Origin: JBCBAP01 sp038532435
Lineage (GTDB): Bacteria; Pseudomonadota; Alphaproteobacteria; Rhodobacterales; Rhodobacteraceae
DNA: 64,000 nucleotides
Direction: 5' to 3'
Assembly (NCBI GenBank): GCA_038532435.1
Contig: JBCBAP010000002.1
Location: 1-64,000, forward strand
Position 1 is the stretch's first letter. Each line of letters begins with the position of its first letter. Below the pieces are notes generated by a model that saw nothing but the letters and a program-made list of their open reading frames with translations, was not told where the DNA came from and did no database searches. Position numbers and translations under genes: made by a program. Of the stretch, positions 26,227 to 34,653 are shown in pieces.

Positions 26227-27351
26227 TCAACGCTTGTAGGTGGGAGTGATGAAGGGGAGAGCAGCGGTCGCCGCGGTTAGGAACTTGCCACGGACCTGCG
26301 CGAGAAGGGGTGTGCCCGGGGTGGCGAGGTTTGCGGGTACGTAGCCCATGGCGACGGGGTGGCCGCAGGACGGGCCAAAGCCGCCGGAGGTCACGTGACC
26401 GATGGCGGGGCCATCCGGTTCAGCATGGAGTGGTGTGCCCGCCCGCACGGGTGCGCGTCCGTCTGGGAGGATACCGGTGCGGCGCAGGGCAGGTGTCTCG
26501 GACAAGACTACGTTGGCTCCAGGAAAGCCGCCCGCACGCGCGCCACCTCTGCGGCGGATCTTGGGTATCGCCCAGTTGAGGCCTGCGGAGACGGGGGTGG
26601 TCGAAGCGTCGATGTCCTGGCCGTGCAAGCAGAGCCCCGCCTCGAGCCGCAGACTGTCCCGCGCGCCAAGGCCGATCGGCTCCACGTCCGGATGGGCGAA
26701 CAGCCTGCGGGCGAACGCTTCGGCGGCGTCTGCGGGCACGGAGACCTCGAACCCGTCTTCCCCGGTATAGCCGGAGCGGGAGACGAGCGCTCTGCCGTCG
26801 CCAAACGGCAGGACGCGGCTGTCCATGAAGCGCATGTCGCGCACGGCGGGGATCAGCGTCGCGAGGGCATCCTCCGCTGCGGGGCCCTGCAGGGCGAGAA
26901 GCGCACGGTCCTCCAGCACCTCGATTTTGCAATGATCGGAGAGGGTTGCAGTGAGGTGTGCAATGTCCGCGGCCTTCCGCGCTGCGTTCACTACGAGAAA
27001 CAGCGCATCGCCATGGTTGGCGATCATAAGGTCGTCCTCTATCCCCGCGGTATCATTTGTGAAAAGCGCATAACGCTGACGGCCGGCGGCAAGGCCGAGG
27101 ATGTCCGCTGGCACGAGTGTTTCGATGGCCCGCGCGGTATCCTCGATCGCGCCGGAGCGGGAGGAGAGCCGGATCTGGCCCATATGGCTGACGTCGAAAA
27201 GTCCCGCCTTTTCGCGGGTATGCAGGTGTTCCTTCATAATTCCCGCGGGAAACTGCACCGGCATCTCGTAGCCCGCAAAGGGGACGAGGCGCGCGCCCAG
27301 GTCCCGGTGAAGGGCGTGGAGCGGTGTGCGCTCTAGGGTTTCGGTGGTCAT
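26227..27351 (-). CDS. gcvT: Glycine cleavage system aminomethyltransferase (T protein)
   Basis: Transfers the methylene group from aminomethyl-lipoyl GcvH to tetrahydrofolate and releases ammonia. The 374-residue protein has GAGLFDVSHMGQIRL-type sequence near the N-terminus (KAGLFDVSHMGQ), the folate-binding SGYTGEDGFEV and the GLGARDSLRLEAGL motif. The ATG follows GGAGG. It is the first gene of the operon and sits 58 bp downstream of the glycine riboswitch. Confidence 0.97.
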   Translation of the reverse strand: MTTETLERTPLHALHRDLGARLVPFAGYEMPVQFPAGIMKEHLHTREKAGLFDVSHMGQIRLSSRSGAIEDTARAIETLVPADILGLAAGRQRYALFTNDTAGIEDDLMIANHGDALFLVVNAARKAADIAHLTATLSDHCKIEVLEDRALLALQGPAAEDALATLIPAVRDMRFMDSRVLPFGDGRALVSRSGYTGEDGFEVSVPADAAEAFARRLFAHPDVEPIGLGARDSLRLEAGLCLHGQDIDASTTPVSAGLNWAIPKIRRRGGARAGGFPGANVVLSETPALRRTGILPDGRAPVRAGTPLHAEPDGPAIGHVTSGGFGPSCGHPVAMGYVPANLATPGTPLLAQVRGKFLTAATAALPFITPTYKR

Positions 27352-27409
27352 GGGGCCTCCCCGAAGCTGACCGTCGGCATCCAGTGCGACGCCTTGCGGT
27401 GTCGCGCGA

Positions 27410-27567
27410 TGCCCCCTCTGTCCTTTCGCCTGAGATCGTTATCCCTTCGGCGGGTGCGGTTGGCACCTCTCTCCAGAGTCGTTCGGTCCGTTGTCGGTCT
27501 CGGGTGGCCTGAGAGTTTCCGGGGCGGTTGCTCCTTCGGCACCGGATCGAACCGGTTCTCCCGACAA
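27410..27567 (-). promoter_or_regulatory. Tandem glycine riboswitch
   Basis: On the minus strand the leader of gcvT shows two glycine aptamers in series. The first (about 27567-27469) contains CGAAGGAGCAA, GGAAACTCTCAGGC and GACTCTGGAGAG. The second (about 27468-27412) contains GCCGAAGGGATAACGATCTC, then AGGCGAAAGGACAGAGGGG. This is the classical gcv arrangement, in which glycine turns expression on. The expression platform in the last 58 bases before gcvT was not resolved. Confidence 0.95.
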
Positions 27568-27663
27568 CGTCTTTTGAATACGCGAGCCCGCTGAGTCCAT
27601 CAAGAGCGGAATGCAGCCGTATACGGACTGGTGACAGGGCGTGAGCTGCGCTAACCCGGGGAT

Positions 27664-28890
27664 ATGGAGCAGATCGAGATCACACGGCTGGGCGCACGCG
27701 GCGACGGGATCGGTACGGGACCGGACGGCGACGTTTTCGCAGCGCGTACCCTGCCGGGGGAACTGGTGCACGGGGAGATCGTCGACGGGCGCATGGGCGC
27801 ACCGAAGATCGACCGGCCGAGCGGGATGCGGGTGAAGCCCGTTTGCCCGCACTATTCCCGGTGCGGTGGCTGCGTGGTTCAGCATGCGAGCGACGGGTTC
27901 GTGGCGGACTGGAAGCGGGAGATCGTTGCCCGCGCGCTCGGCGCTCACGGGATCGAGGCCTCCTTGCGCACCGTCGCCACTTCGGCCCCAGGCAGTCGGC
28001 GGCGCGCGGTCTATGGGCTCAAGCGCACCAAGTCAGGTGTACAGATCGGGTTTCATGGACGAGCGGATGCCACGATCGTGGATGCGCCGGACTGCGCGGT
28101 GCTGCACCCTGACCTTCTGTCTGTGCGGGGCGCGCTGGCGGAGCTTGCGCTCCTCGGCGCGTCGCGGAAGGGCGAGGTCAAGGCCGGTGTCACGGTGACC
28201 GAGGGTGGCGTCGATGTGGATATCCGCGAGGCAAAGCCGCTCGAGCCCGCGCGGATTACCGAAGCGGTGGCCGTCGTTCACGGTCACCGGCTCGCACGCC
28301 TCACCTGGAACGGTGAGGTGGTGGCCCAGCGGCGGCCGCCGGTGATCCGGCTCGGCGGTGTTCCGGTGCAGGTCCCCCCCGGAGCTTTCCTGCAGGCTAC
28401 CGAGGATGGCGAGGCGGCGCTCAGGGCCGGGGTTGAGGAGGCGATCGGAGACGCGGGGCCGGTCGTTGATCTCTTTGCCGGGTGCGGCACCTTCGCCCTG
28501 CCTCTCGCGCGGCGGGTGCCGGTCCGAGCGTTCGAGGGGGAGCAGGAACTGCTTGATGCGCTCCATGCAGCGTGGCGGGCCGGAGACGGGATGCGGCCCT
28601 TGACCGTGGAAAGGCGGGATCTCTTTCGCCGACCGCTCCTGCCCCTCGAACTCAAGGGTGTCGCCGCTGCCGTGATCGATCCCCCGCGGGCCGGGGCGGA
28701 GGCGCAGATGCGCTGTCTTGCGGAGGCGCGGGTGCCGCTCATCGCCTCCGTCTCCTGCAACCCCGTGACGTTCGCACGGGACACGGCCCTTCTCCTCTCG
28801 TCCGGATACCGGCTCGACTGGGTGCAGGTTGTGGACCAGTTCCGCTGGTCGAGCCATGTGGAGGTTGTGGCGCGGCTGTCTCTGGCGTGA
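27664..28890 (+). CDS. Class I SAM-dependent RNA (uracil-5-)methyltransferase, TrmA/RlmD-like
   Basis: Methyltransferase of 408 residues with an N-terminal TRAM-like segment, an iron-sulfur cluster region (CPHYSRCGGCVVQH, with a later Cys in DCAVLHP), the SAM motif VVDLFAGCGTFALPL and the catalytic region VIDPPRAGAE followed by ASVSCNPVTFARD. These mark the RumA/TrmA family that forms m5U in rRNA or tRNA. Which uridine is modified cannot be decided. It is divergent from the gcv operon. Confidence 0.92.
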   Translation: MEQIEITRLGARGDGIGTGPDGDVFAARTLPGELVHGEIVDGRMGAPKIDRPSGMRVKPVCPHYSRCGGCVVQHASDGFVADWKREIVARALGAHGIEASLRTVATSAPGSRRRAVYGLKRTKSGVQIGFHGRADATIVDAPDCAVLHPDLLSVRGALAELALLGASRKGEVKAGVTVTEGGVDVDIREAKPLEPARITEAVAVVHGHRLARLTWNGEVVAQRRPPVIRLGGVPVQVPPGAFLQATEDGEAALRAGVEEAIGDAGPVVDLFAGCGTFALPLARRVPVRAFEGEQELLDALHAAWRAGDGMRPLTVERRDLFRRPLLPLELKGVAAAVIDPPRAGAEAQMRCLAEARVPLIASVSCNPVTFARDTALLLSSGYRLDWVQVVDQFRWSSHVEVVARLSLA

Positions 28891-28897
28891 GCCAAGA

Positions 28898-29599
28898 TCA
28901 GCGCAGCTGCGCGGCGAGGTCCGTCAGATCGGCGGCGATGAAGTCCCAGTCCGCCTCCGCCACCAGATCGGCGGTCTGGCCCGGGCCGTGCTCGAGAAGG
29001 CGCGGGATGAATGCGGTATGCATGCCAAGGGCCCGCGCCGCGTGCAGATCCCCATTGTGAGCCGCCACCATCAGCACTCGTTCTGGCGGCAGTGCGAGTG
29101 CTGCGCAGCTGGCCAGATAGACCTGGGAAGAGGGTTTGTAGTCCCGCGCCACTTCGGCCCCGAGGATGCAGTCCCAAACAAGCCCGCTGTGGCGGGCGAG
29201 ACGGGTCATCAACGCGATTGACCCGTTGGAGCAGGGGGCAACGATCCGTTCCGCCCGGATGGCAGCGAGGCCGGCGGCGGTGTCCGGCCAGGGCGGAAGC
29301 TGCTCCCACGCGCGATTAAGGTCGGCCCGCGCGCCCTCATCGAACTGCGCGGCGATCTCGAAATGCGCGAGTGTCCGGTCGAGATTCTCCAGATGCAGAT
29401 CATCGAGAGGCACATAGCCCCGCGCCCCGCTGCGGACTCGCGCCATGGCCGGGTCATACTCCCCGCGCCAGCGGCTGGCGAAGGCGGCAGGGTCCACATC
29501 GATCCTCCGCTTGGCAAACATCGGTCGGGCCACGTCCGCAACGCCCGAACGCCAATCGACCAGTGTGCCGAAGACGTCGAAGAGGCACGCCTCGATCAT
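28898..29599 (-). CDS. Haloacid dehalogenase type II-like hydrolase
   Basis: HAD-superfamily protein of 233 residues. The nucleophile is D8 in FDVFGTLVDW, motif II is PCSNGS, the lysine is in ARDYKPSSQVY, and the acidic motif reads VAAHNGDLHAARALGM. The FDVFGTLVDWR signature is typical of (S)-2-haloacid dehalogenases, though many such proteins act on other substrates. The start overlaps the stop of the upstream mechanosensitive channel gene by four bases. Confidence 0.9.
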   Translation of the reverse strand: MIEACLFDVFGTLVDWRSGVADVARPMFAKRRIDVDPAAFASRWRGEYDPAMARVRSGARGYVPLDDLHLENLDRTLAHFEIAAQFDEGARADLNRAWEQLPPWPDTAAGLAAIRAERIVAPCSNGSIALMTRLARHSGLVWDCILGAEVARDYKPSSQVYLASCAALALPPERVLMVAAHNGDLHAARALGMHTAFIPRLLEHGPGQTADLVAEADWDFIAADLTDLAAQLR

Positions 29600-30378
29600 G
29601 CCTCGCCCAGCACCCGGCGGGTGGGAAAGGGGATGTCGATGCCCGCCTCGTCGAACTTTTCCTTGGCTGCGCGGGTAAGGTCGAACTTCACTCCCCAATA
29701 GTCCCCACTTTCGCACCAGACCCGGACGACGAACTCGACGGCGCTGTCGCCGAGAGCCGCGACCTTCACGAACGGTTCCGGCGCATCGTGAATGCGCGTG
29801 TCCGCCTCGATCAGCTCCTGCAGCACCTCCTCCACCTGCCGCAGGTCTGCGTCGTAGGCGACACCGAAGGTGAGGTCCACGCGGCGGGTTTCGTGGTGCG
29901 AATAGTTGGTGATGGCGGAGGACCAGATGTCCCCGTTCGGCACGATGATCTGGACATTGTCCGGGGTCGTGAGCTCGGTGGTGAAAAGGCTGATCTCCGC
30001 CACCGTGCCGGACTGCCCCGCCGCGTCTATGAAATCCCCGATCTTGAACGGGCGAAACACCAGCAGCATGACACCTGCGGCCATGTTGGACAGCGTCCCC
30101 TGAAGTGCCAGACCGATGGCCAGACCTGCCGCACCTACGAGCGCCACGAGCGACGTGGTCTCGATCCCGAACCGCCCCAGCACGAAGATCGCGGCGAAGG
30201 CAAGGATGGCATACCGTGCGAGGCTCGCAAGGAATCCGAAGAGGGTCTCATCGAGCTCCGGGAACCGGTCCGCAAGCCCGCGCACCGTCCGCGCGGCCAG
30301 GCCCGACAGGCTGAGCGCCACCAGGATGATCGCGCCCGCCACCATCACATCGCTGAAAAGAGCCAACCACCACGACAT
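29596..30378 (-). CDS. MscS-family mechanosensitive ion channel
   Basis: Small-conductance channel protein of 260 residues, gating turgor release on osmotic downshift. It has two N-terminal helices, then the pore helix TM3 with the Gly/Ala pattern (LVGAAGLAIGLALQGTLSNM) and the beta domain starting FKIGDFIDAAGQSGTV. ATG 30378 with GGAGG seven bases upstream is preferred over GTG 30396. Length matches the compact MscS form. It overlaps the HAD gene. Confidence 0.95.
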   Translation of the reverse strand: MSWWLALFSDVMVAGAIILVALSLSGLAARTVRGLADRFPELDETLFGFLASLARYAILAFAAIFVLGRFGIETTSLVALVGAAGLAIGLALQGTLSNMAAGVMLLVFRPFKIGDFIDAAGQSGTVAEISLFTTELTTPDNVQIIVPNGDIWSSAITNYSHHETRRVDLTFGVAYDADLRQVEEVLQELIEADTRIHDAPEPFVKVAALGDSAVEFVVRVWCESGDYWGVKFDLTRAAKEKFDEAGIDIPFPTRRVLGEA

Positions 30379-30545
30379 GCGCGTCCTCCCATTCACTTCG
30401 GCGGATCCGTCCTAGCCCGACAGGTCCGGTTTGTCAGCCCGCACACGCGTACGGCACGGCAATTTCAGCGGACCTCGCGTCGTGCTGGCAGGGCGCGCGC
30501 AAAGAGCCTCTGGCGATGCTGCCGGTGGCGGGGTATGCGGGGCTC

Positions 30546-32594
30546 ATGTCCGCGCTCCAGACCCTCCTCTCCGACGTGTTCGGCTATGACAGCTTCCGCC
30601 CCGGCCAGGCGGAAATCATCGAGGCGGTGACAGCGGGGGAGGACGTGCTGGCAATCCTCCCCACCGGGGCAGGCAAATCGCTCTGCTACCAGCTTCCCGC
30701 GCTCGCCCGGGAGGGGCTGACCGTGGTGGTGAGCCCTCTCATTGCGCTGATGCGCGACCAGGTCAGGGCGCTGAGGTCAGCAGGTGTCGCCGCGGGCGCC
30801 CTTACTTCCGGCAACACCGAGGAGGAGACCGAGGCTGTCTTCGCCGCCCTCGATGCGGGCGCGCTCAGGCTTCTCTATATCGCGCCGGAACGGTTGGCGC
30901 TCGGCGGGACGGAGCGGCTGCTGCGCCGCGCGGGCGTGCGGATGATCGCCGTGGACGAGGCCCATTGCGTCAGCCAGTGGGGCCACGATTTCCGCCCGGA
31001 CTACCTGCGCGTCGGCGCCCTCCGGGAGGCGCTCGGCGATGTGCAGATGACCGCCTTCACCGCCACCGCGGATGCGGAGACACGGGCAGAGATCGTCGAG
31101 CGTCTCTTCAACGCCCCGCCCCGGGAGTTTCTGAGCGGTTTTGACCGGCCCAACCTCTATCTCGCCTTTCAGCCCAAGGACCGGCCTCGGCAGCAGATCC
31201 TCGATTTCGTGCTGCCCCGCCGCGGACAGTCCGGCATCGTCTACGCGGGCACCCGCAACAAGACTGAGGCCCTCGCGGGCGCTCTCCGTCAGGAGGGGAT
31301 CAACGCCATCTCCTACCATGCGGGGATGGAGGCGGAGGCCCGGCGGGAGGCGGAGGAGCGGTTCCAACGCGAGGACGGCATCGTCGTCTGCGCCACGGTC
31401 GCCTTCGGTATGGGGGTCGACAAGCCTGACATCCGCTTCGTCGCCCACGCCGACCTGCCAAAGTCCATCGAAAGCTACTACCAGGAGGTTGGCCGCGCGG
31501 GCCGGGACGGGGATCCCGCGGATACGCTGACGCTCTACGGCGCCGACGACATCCGTTTCCGCCGGGCCCAGATCGACGAAGGGCTCGCCCCGCCGGACCG
31601 CAAGGCCGCGGACCATGCTCGCCTCAACACCCTGCTGGCCCTCGCCGAGGCGCCGACCTGCCGGCGGGAGACGCTGCTGGGCTATTTCGGCGAGCATACC
31701 TCCGGCGGCTGCGGCGGCTGCGATCTCTGTCGGGAGGCGCCGGAGCGTTTCGACGGGACGGAAGCGGCGCAGAAGGCGCTTTCAACCGTCTACCGCACGG
31801 AGGAACGGTTCGGCGCGGGCCACCTTATCGATATCCTGCTGGGCAAGGCGACGGAAAAGGTGCGCGCGCGGGGGCACGAACGCCTCTCGACCTTCGGCAT
31901 CGGCACGGAGTTCGACCAGCGCCAGTGGCAGACCGTGTTCCTGCAGCTCATGGCCCTCGACATGGTGCGCCCGGATGCGGCCCGCCACGGTGCGCTGCGA
32001 CTGACCGAGGCCGCCCGCCCGGTGTTGCGGGGGGAGAGCGCCCTGCGCCTCCGCCGCGACAGCCTGAATCGGGTTGCCCGGCGCCCCGCACCGCGGGCCA
32101 TGGTTTCAGACGAGAACGCGCCGCTTCTCTCCGCGCTGAAGGCGAAACGGCGGGAGCTTGCTGAGGCGGCGAAGGTCCCGGCCTATGTGATCTTTCCGGA
32201 CCGGACCCTCATCGAAATGACCGAACACCGGCCCGGGAGCCTCGATGCGATGGCCCGGATCAATGGGGTGGGGGCGAAGAAGCTCGAAAAATTCGGCGCG
32301 ACCTTCCTCGCGGTGCTGACCGGCGACGCGCCCGACCCGGTGCACCCGACCCGGCGTGCGGCTGCGCTGGATGGCTCCGGCGATCTTTACGACGCGCTGG
32401 CGGCGGCCCAGTCGGATCTTGTTTTTGGCCCGGATGGTACTGAAAAACGCCTCGACTGCTCGCCGAAACTCATCGCGGCCATCGCTGCTGCCAAACCCTC
32501 CAGCCAGGACGCGCTGGCGCGCATCCCCGGCATGGACGAGCGGCGCCTTGCGCGTTTCGGTCCCACCTTCCTGCGTGTCATTGCCGAACATTGA
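30546..32594 (+). CDS. recQ: ATP-dependent DNA helicase RecQ
   Basis: 3'-5' helicase of about 682 residues for recombination and fork repair. Domains in order: Walker A LPTGAGKSLCYQ (near 40), DEAH box in VDEAHCVSQWGHDFRPDY, helicase C-domain with QEVGRAGRDG, the zinc-binding RQC region (Cys in TCRRETLL, then SGGCGGCDLC), and an HRDC domain at about 530-595 (MARINGVGAKKLEKFGATFL). The last ~70 residues look like a second, degenerate HRDC (IPGMDERRLARFGPTFL). ATG 30546 is chosen; ATG 30516 is possible. Confidence 0.95.
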   Translation: MSALQTLLSDVFGYDSFRPGQAEIIEAVTAGEDVLAILPTGAGKSLCYQLPALAREGLTVVVSPLIALMRDQVRALRSAGVAAGALTSGNTEEETEAVFAALDAGALRLLYIAPERLALGGTERLLRRAGVRMIAVDEAHCVSQWGHDFRPDYLRVGALREALGDVQMTAFTATADAETRAEIVERLFNAPPREFLSGFDRPNLYLAFQPKDRPRQQILDFVLPRRGQSGIVYAGTRNKTEALAGALRQEGINAISYHAGMEAEARREAEERFQREDGIVVCATVAFGMGVDKPDIRFVAHADLPKSIESYYQEVGRAGRDGDPADTLTLYGADDIRFRRAQIDEGLAPPDRKAADHARLNTLLALAEAPTCRRETLLGYFGEHTSGGCGGCDLCREAPERFDGTEAAQKALSTVYRTEERFGAGHLIDILLGKATEKVRARGHERLSTFGIGTEFDQRQWQTVFLQLMALDMVRPDAARHGALRLTEAARPVLRGESALRLRRDSLNRVARRPAPRAMVSDENAPLLSALKAKRRELAEAAKVPAYVIFPDRTLIEMTEHRPGSLDAMARINGVGAKKLEKFGATFLAVLTGDAPDPVHPTRRAAALDGSGDLYDALAAAQSDLVFGPDGTEKRLDCSPKLIAAIAAAKPSSQDALARIPGMDERRLARFGPTFLRVIAEH

Positions 32595-32625
32595 TCCGGA
32601 CGCTTACTGACCAACGGCGAAACCA

Positions 32626-32669
32626 CTTCTTCTTCTGGCCCCAAAAATATCCCCGCCGGAGGCTCCGAC
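32626..32669 (+). repeat. Intergenic repeat, copy 3 (downstream of recQ)
   Basis: Reads CTTCTTCTTCTGGCC, then CCAAAAATATCCCCGCCGGA and GGCTCCGAC, 31 bases after the recQ stop and in the sense orientation. It shares the ATATCCCCGCCGGAGGC core with the copies at 25688, 25780 and 34621, and continues as GGCTCCGAC like copy 2. Confidence 0.8.
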
Positions 32670-32713
32670 CTTCGCCGGATGCGCGTCATTCGTGGCAGCA
32701 AGCACCGCGTGTC

Positions 32714-32743
32714 AGGAGCGCCAACCGCCCGGAGGGCTCAGGG
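32714..32743 (+). repeat. Dispersed intergenic repeat (copy B of two)
   Basis: It matches 7770-7799 at 27 of 30 positions. The sequence would read RSANRPEGSG on the plus strand but lies between recQ and a convergent lipoprotein gene. It begins 44 bases after repeat copy 3, so two repeat types sit side by side. Confidence 0.65.
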
Positions 32744-32782
32744 GAATGCGGGGCCGCGGGCCCCGTGCAATTTATCAGCAGT

Positions 32783-33442
32783 CTATTGGCCGAGACCCTC
32801 AAAGAGCGCGTCGAACTCCGCCTGTTCCCGGGCGAGGCGCTCTTCTTCCGCCTTCCGCTCTTCTGCGATCTGCAGGTAGTAGGCGACGTCCTCGCTCAGG
32901 ACCACACCGGTCAGGTCGTAGACATCCGGGCGGCGGCAGGGATTGTACTCGGTCTTGCCTGTGCGGCGGTTGATCCGGGTCTCCCAGTCGAGCTTGCAGT
33001 AGCCCTCGACCACCTTCGCGGGGATCGAGGTGAAGAGCGTGCCTTCGGTCAGATCGAACGGCAGGTTGTCCCCGGGCGCGCCACCGATGAAGTCGAGCCT
33101 GCAGGTGATCGGGTGATAGACCGTCTGCCCCGCGCGCCTGCCGAAGCTCTCCGGCAAGGGGCCGGTCCAGCGGTCCTCGTCCACCCGGCAGGCGGTGGCG
33201 CGGCGGATGCCGCGCGCAAGAATAGTCGCGACCGCGCCGAACTCCGCATCGGTGAAGTGCGTCGCGCTCGCCACAGTCGGGTCCGTGTCGTTCCAGGAGA
33301 CCACGACATCGACGCCCGCGATCTCCACGGTCGTGCGGGTGGTCACAACGAAGCCCTGGCGCAGGTCCAGATCTTCCGGCTGGCTCGGCACCGCGGGTGC
33401 ACAGGCTGCGAGTGCCGCAAGGCTGACCGCGAGCCACCTCAT
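32783..33442 (-). CDS. Putative lipoprotein of unknown function
   Basis: The 219-residue protein begins MRWLAVSLAALAACAPA, a lipoprotein signal with its Cys at 14. The mature part has VVVSWNDTDPTVASATHFTD and four further cysteines, including TACRVDE, PITCRLDF and NPCRRPD. It ends in an acidic coiled-coil-like tail rich in Glu and Ala. I do not recognise a family. The ATG at 33442 overlaps the aroC stop as ATGA, so it is co-translated with chorismate synthase, though a functional link is not obvious. Confidence 0.75.
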   Translation of the reverse strand: MRWLAVSLAALAACAPAVPSQPEDLDLRQGFVVTTRTTVEIAGVDVVVSWNDTDPTVASATHFTDAEFGAVATILARGIRRATACRVDEDRWTGPLPESFGRRAGQTVYHPITCRLDFIGGAPGDNLPFDLTEGTLFTSIPAKVVEGYCKLDWETRINRRTGKTEYNPCRRPDVYDLTGVVLSEDVAYYLQIAEERKAEEERLAREQAEFDALFEGLGQ

Positions 33443-34536
33443 GCGCCGATGGGCCCCCGGACCGCGCCAGTCTGCCCCCGGTCCATCAGCAGGTGGTCGA
33501 GCAGCACGCAGGCCATCATCGCCTCGCCCACGGGTACGGCGCGGATGCCGACGCACGGGTCATGACGGCCCTTTGTGACAATCTCCGTCGGCGCGCCGCC
33601 CTTGGTAATCGTCTTGCGCGGCGTGAGGATCGAAGAGGTCGGCTTGACCGCGAAGCGGACCACGATTTCCTGTCCGGTGGAGATGCCCCCAAGGATGCCG
33701 CCGGCGTGGTTCGAATTGTACTCCGGCCCGTCCTGACCCATGGAGATCTCGTCCGCGTTCTCCTCTCCCGTCAGGGACGCCGCCGCCATGCCGGCGCCGA
33801 TCTCGACGCCCTTGACCGCGTTGATCGACATCATCGCGGCCGCAAGCTCCGTGTCGAGCTTGCCGTAGATCGGCGCGCCGAGGCCCGCGGGCACGCCGGT
33901 TGCCACCAGTTCGATCACCGCGCCGACGGAGCTGTGGGCCTTGCGGATCCCATCGAGATAGTCCGCCCAGTGACCTGCAGCGTCCGCATCCGGGGCCCAG
34001 AACGGGTTGTTGTCCACCTCCGCCCAGTCGCGTGCTGTGGCCTTGTGCGGCCCCATCTGGACGAGCCCGCCGACGATCCGCAGGTCCGGCGCGAGGGACC
34101 TCAGTGCCTCCCGCGCCACACCGCCCGCGGCCACCCGTGCCGCGGTTTCGCGCGCGGAGGAGCGGCCGCCGCCGCGATAATCGCGGATCCGGTACTTCTG
34201 CCAGTAGGTGATGTCCGCATGGCCCGGGCGGAACGTTTCCATGATCTCCGAATAGTCCTTCGACCGCTGATCGGTGTTCTCGATCATCAGCTGGATCGGG
34301 GTGCCCGTGCTCACGCCCTCGAAAACGCCGGAGAGGATCCGGACCGTATCCGGCTCCTGCCGCTGGGTCTCGAACTTCGTCTTGCCCGGTCTGCGTTTGT
34401 CGAGCCAGTGCTGCAGCATCTCCGGTTCGAGCGGCACCCCCGGCGGGCAGCCGTCCACCGTGGCCCCGAGCGCGGGCCCGTGACTTTCGCCCCAGGTGGT
34501 GACGCGGAACAGATGGCCGAAGCTGTTGAACGACAT
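33439..34536 (-). CDS. aroC: Chorismate synthase
   Basis: Last step of the shikimate pathway, converting EPSP to chorismate with reduced FMN. The 365-residue protein has family signatures GESHGPALG near the N-terminus, the RGGGRSSARETA loop, and the C-terminal SLTGEENADEI and GRHDPCVGIRAVPV motifs. The size is normal. It is followed by an overlapping lipoprotein gene and preceded by a spacer with repeat copy 4. Confidence 0.98.
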   Translation of the reverse strand: MSFNSFGHLFRVTTWGESHGPALGATVDGCPPGVPLEPEMLQHWLDKRRPGKTKFETQRQEPDTVRILSGVFEGVSTGTPIQLMIENTDQRSKDYSEIMETFRPGHADITYWQKYRIRDYRGGGRSSARETAARVAAGGVAREALRSLAPDLRIVGGLVQMGPHKATARDWAEVDNNPFWAPDADAAGHWADYLDGIRKAHSSVGAVIELVATGVPAGLGAPIYGKLDTELAAAMMSINAVKGVEIGAGMAAASLTGEENADEISMGQDGPEYNSNHAGGILGGISTGQEIVVRFAVKPTSSILTPRKTITKGGAPTEIVTKGRHDPCVGIRAVPVGEAMMACVLLDHLLMDRGQTGAVRGPIGA

Positions 34537-34620
34537 GCGCGGATCTCCTTTGGCGCGCAGGAGTAGCGGAACGTTGGGGGCGCTTCAATGCGGCTGTTCG
34601 TGCCCCTCACGGGCGGTCGC

Positions 34621-34653
34621 GCCTCCGGCGGGGATATTTCTAGCCAGAAGAAG
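34621..34653 (-). repeat. Intergenic repeat, copy 4, supplying the stop of the DUF2161 gene
   Basis: On the minus strand it reads CTTCTTCTGGCTAGAAATAT, then CCCCGCCGGAGGC. The DUF2161 reading frame runs into it and its TAG stop (34642-34640) is formed by a C-to-T difference from copy 1, so the last codons of that gene are repeat sequence. Confidence 0.8.
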
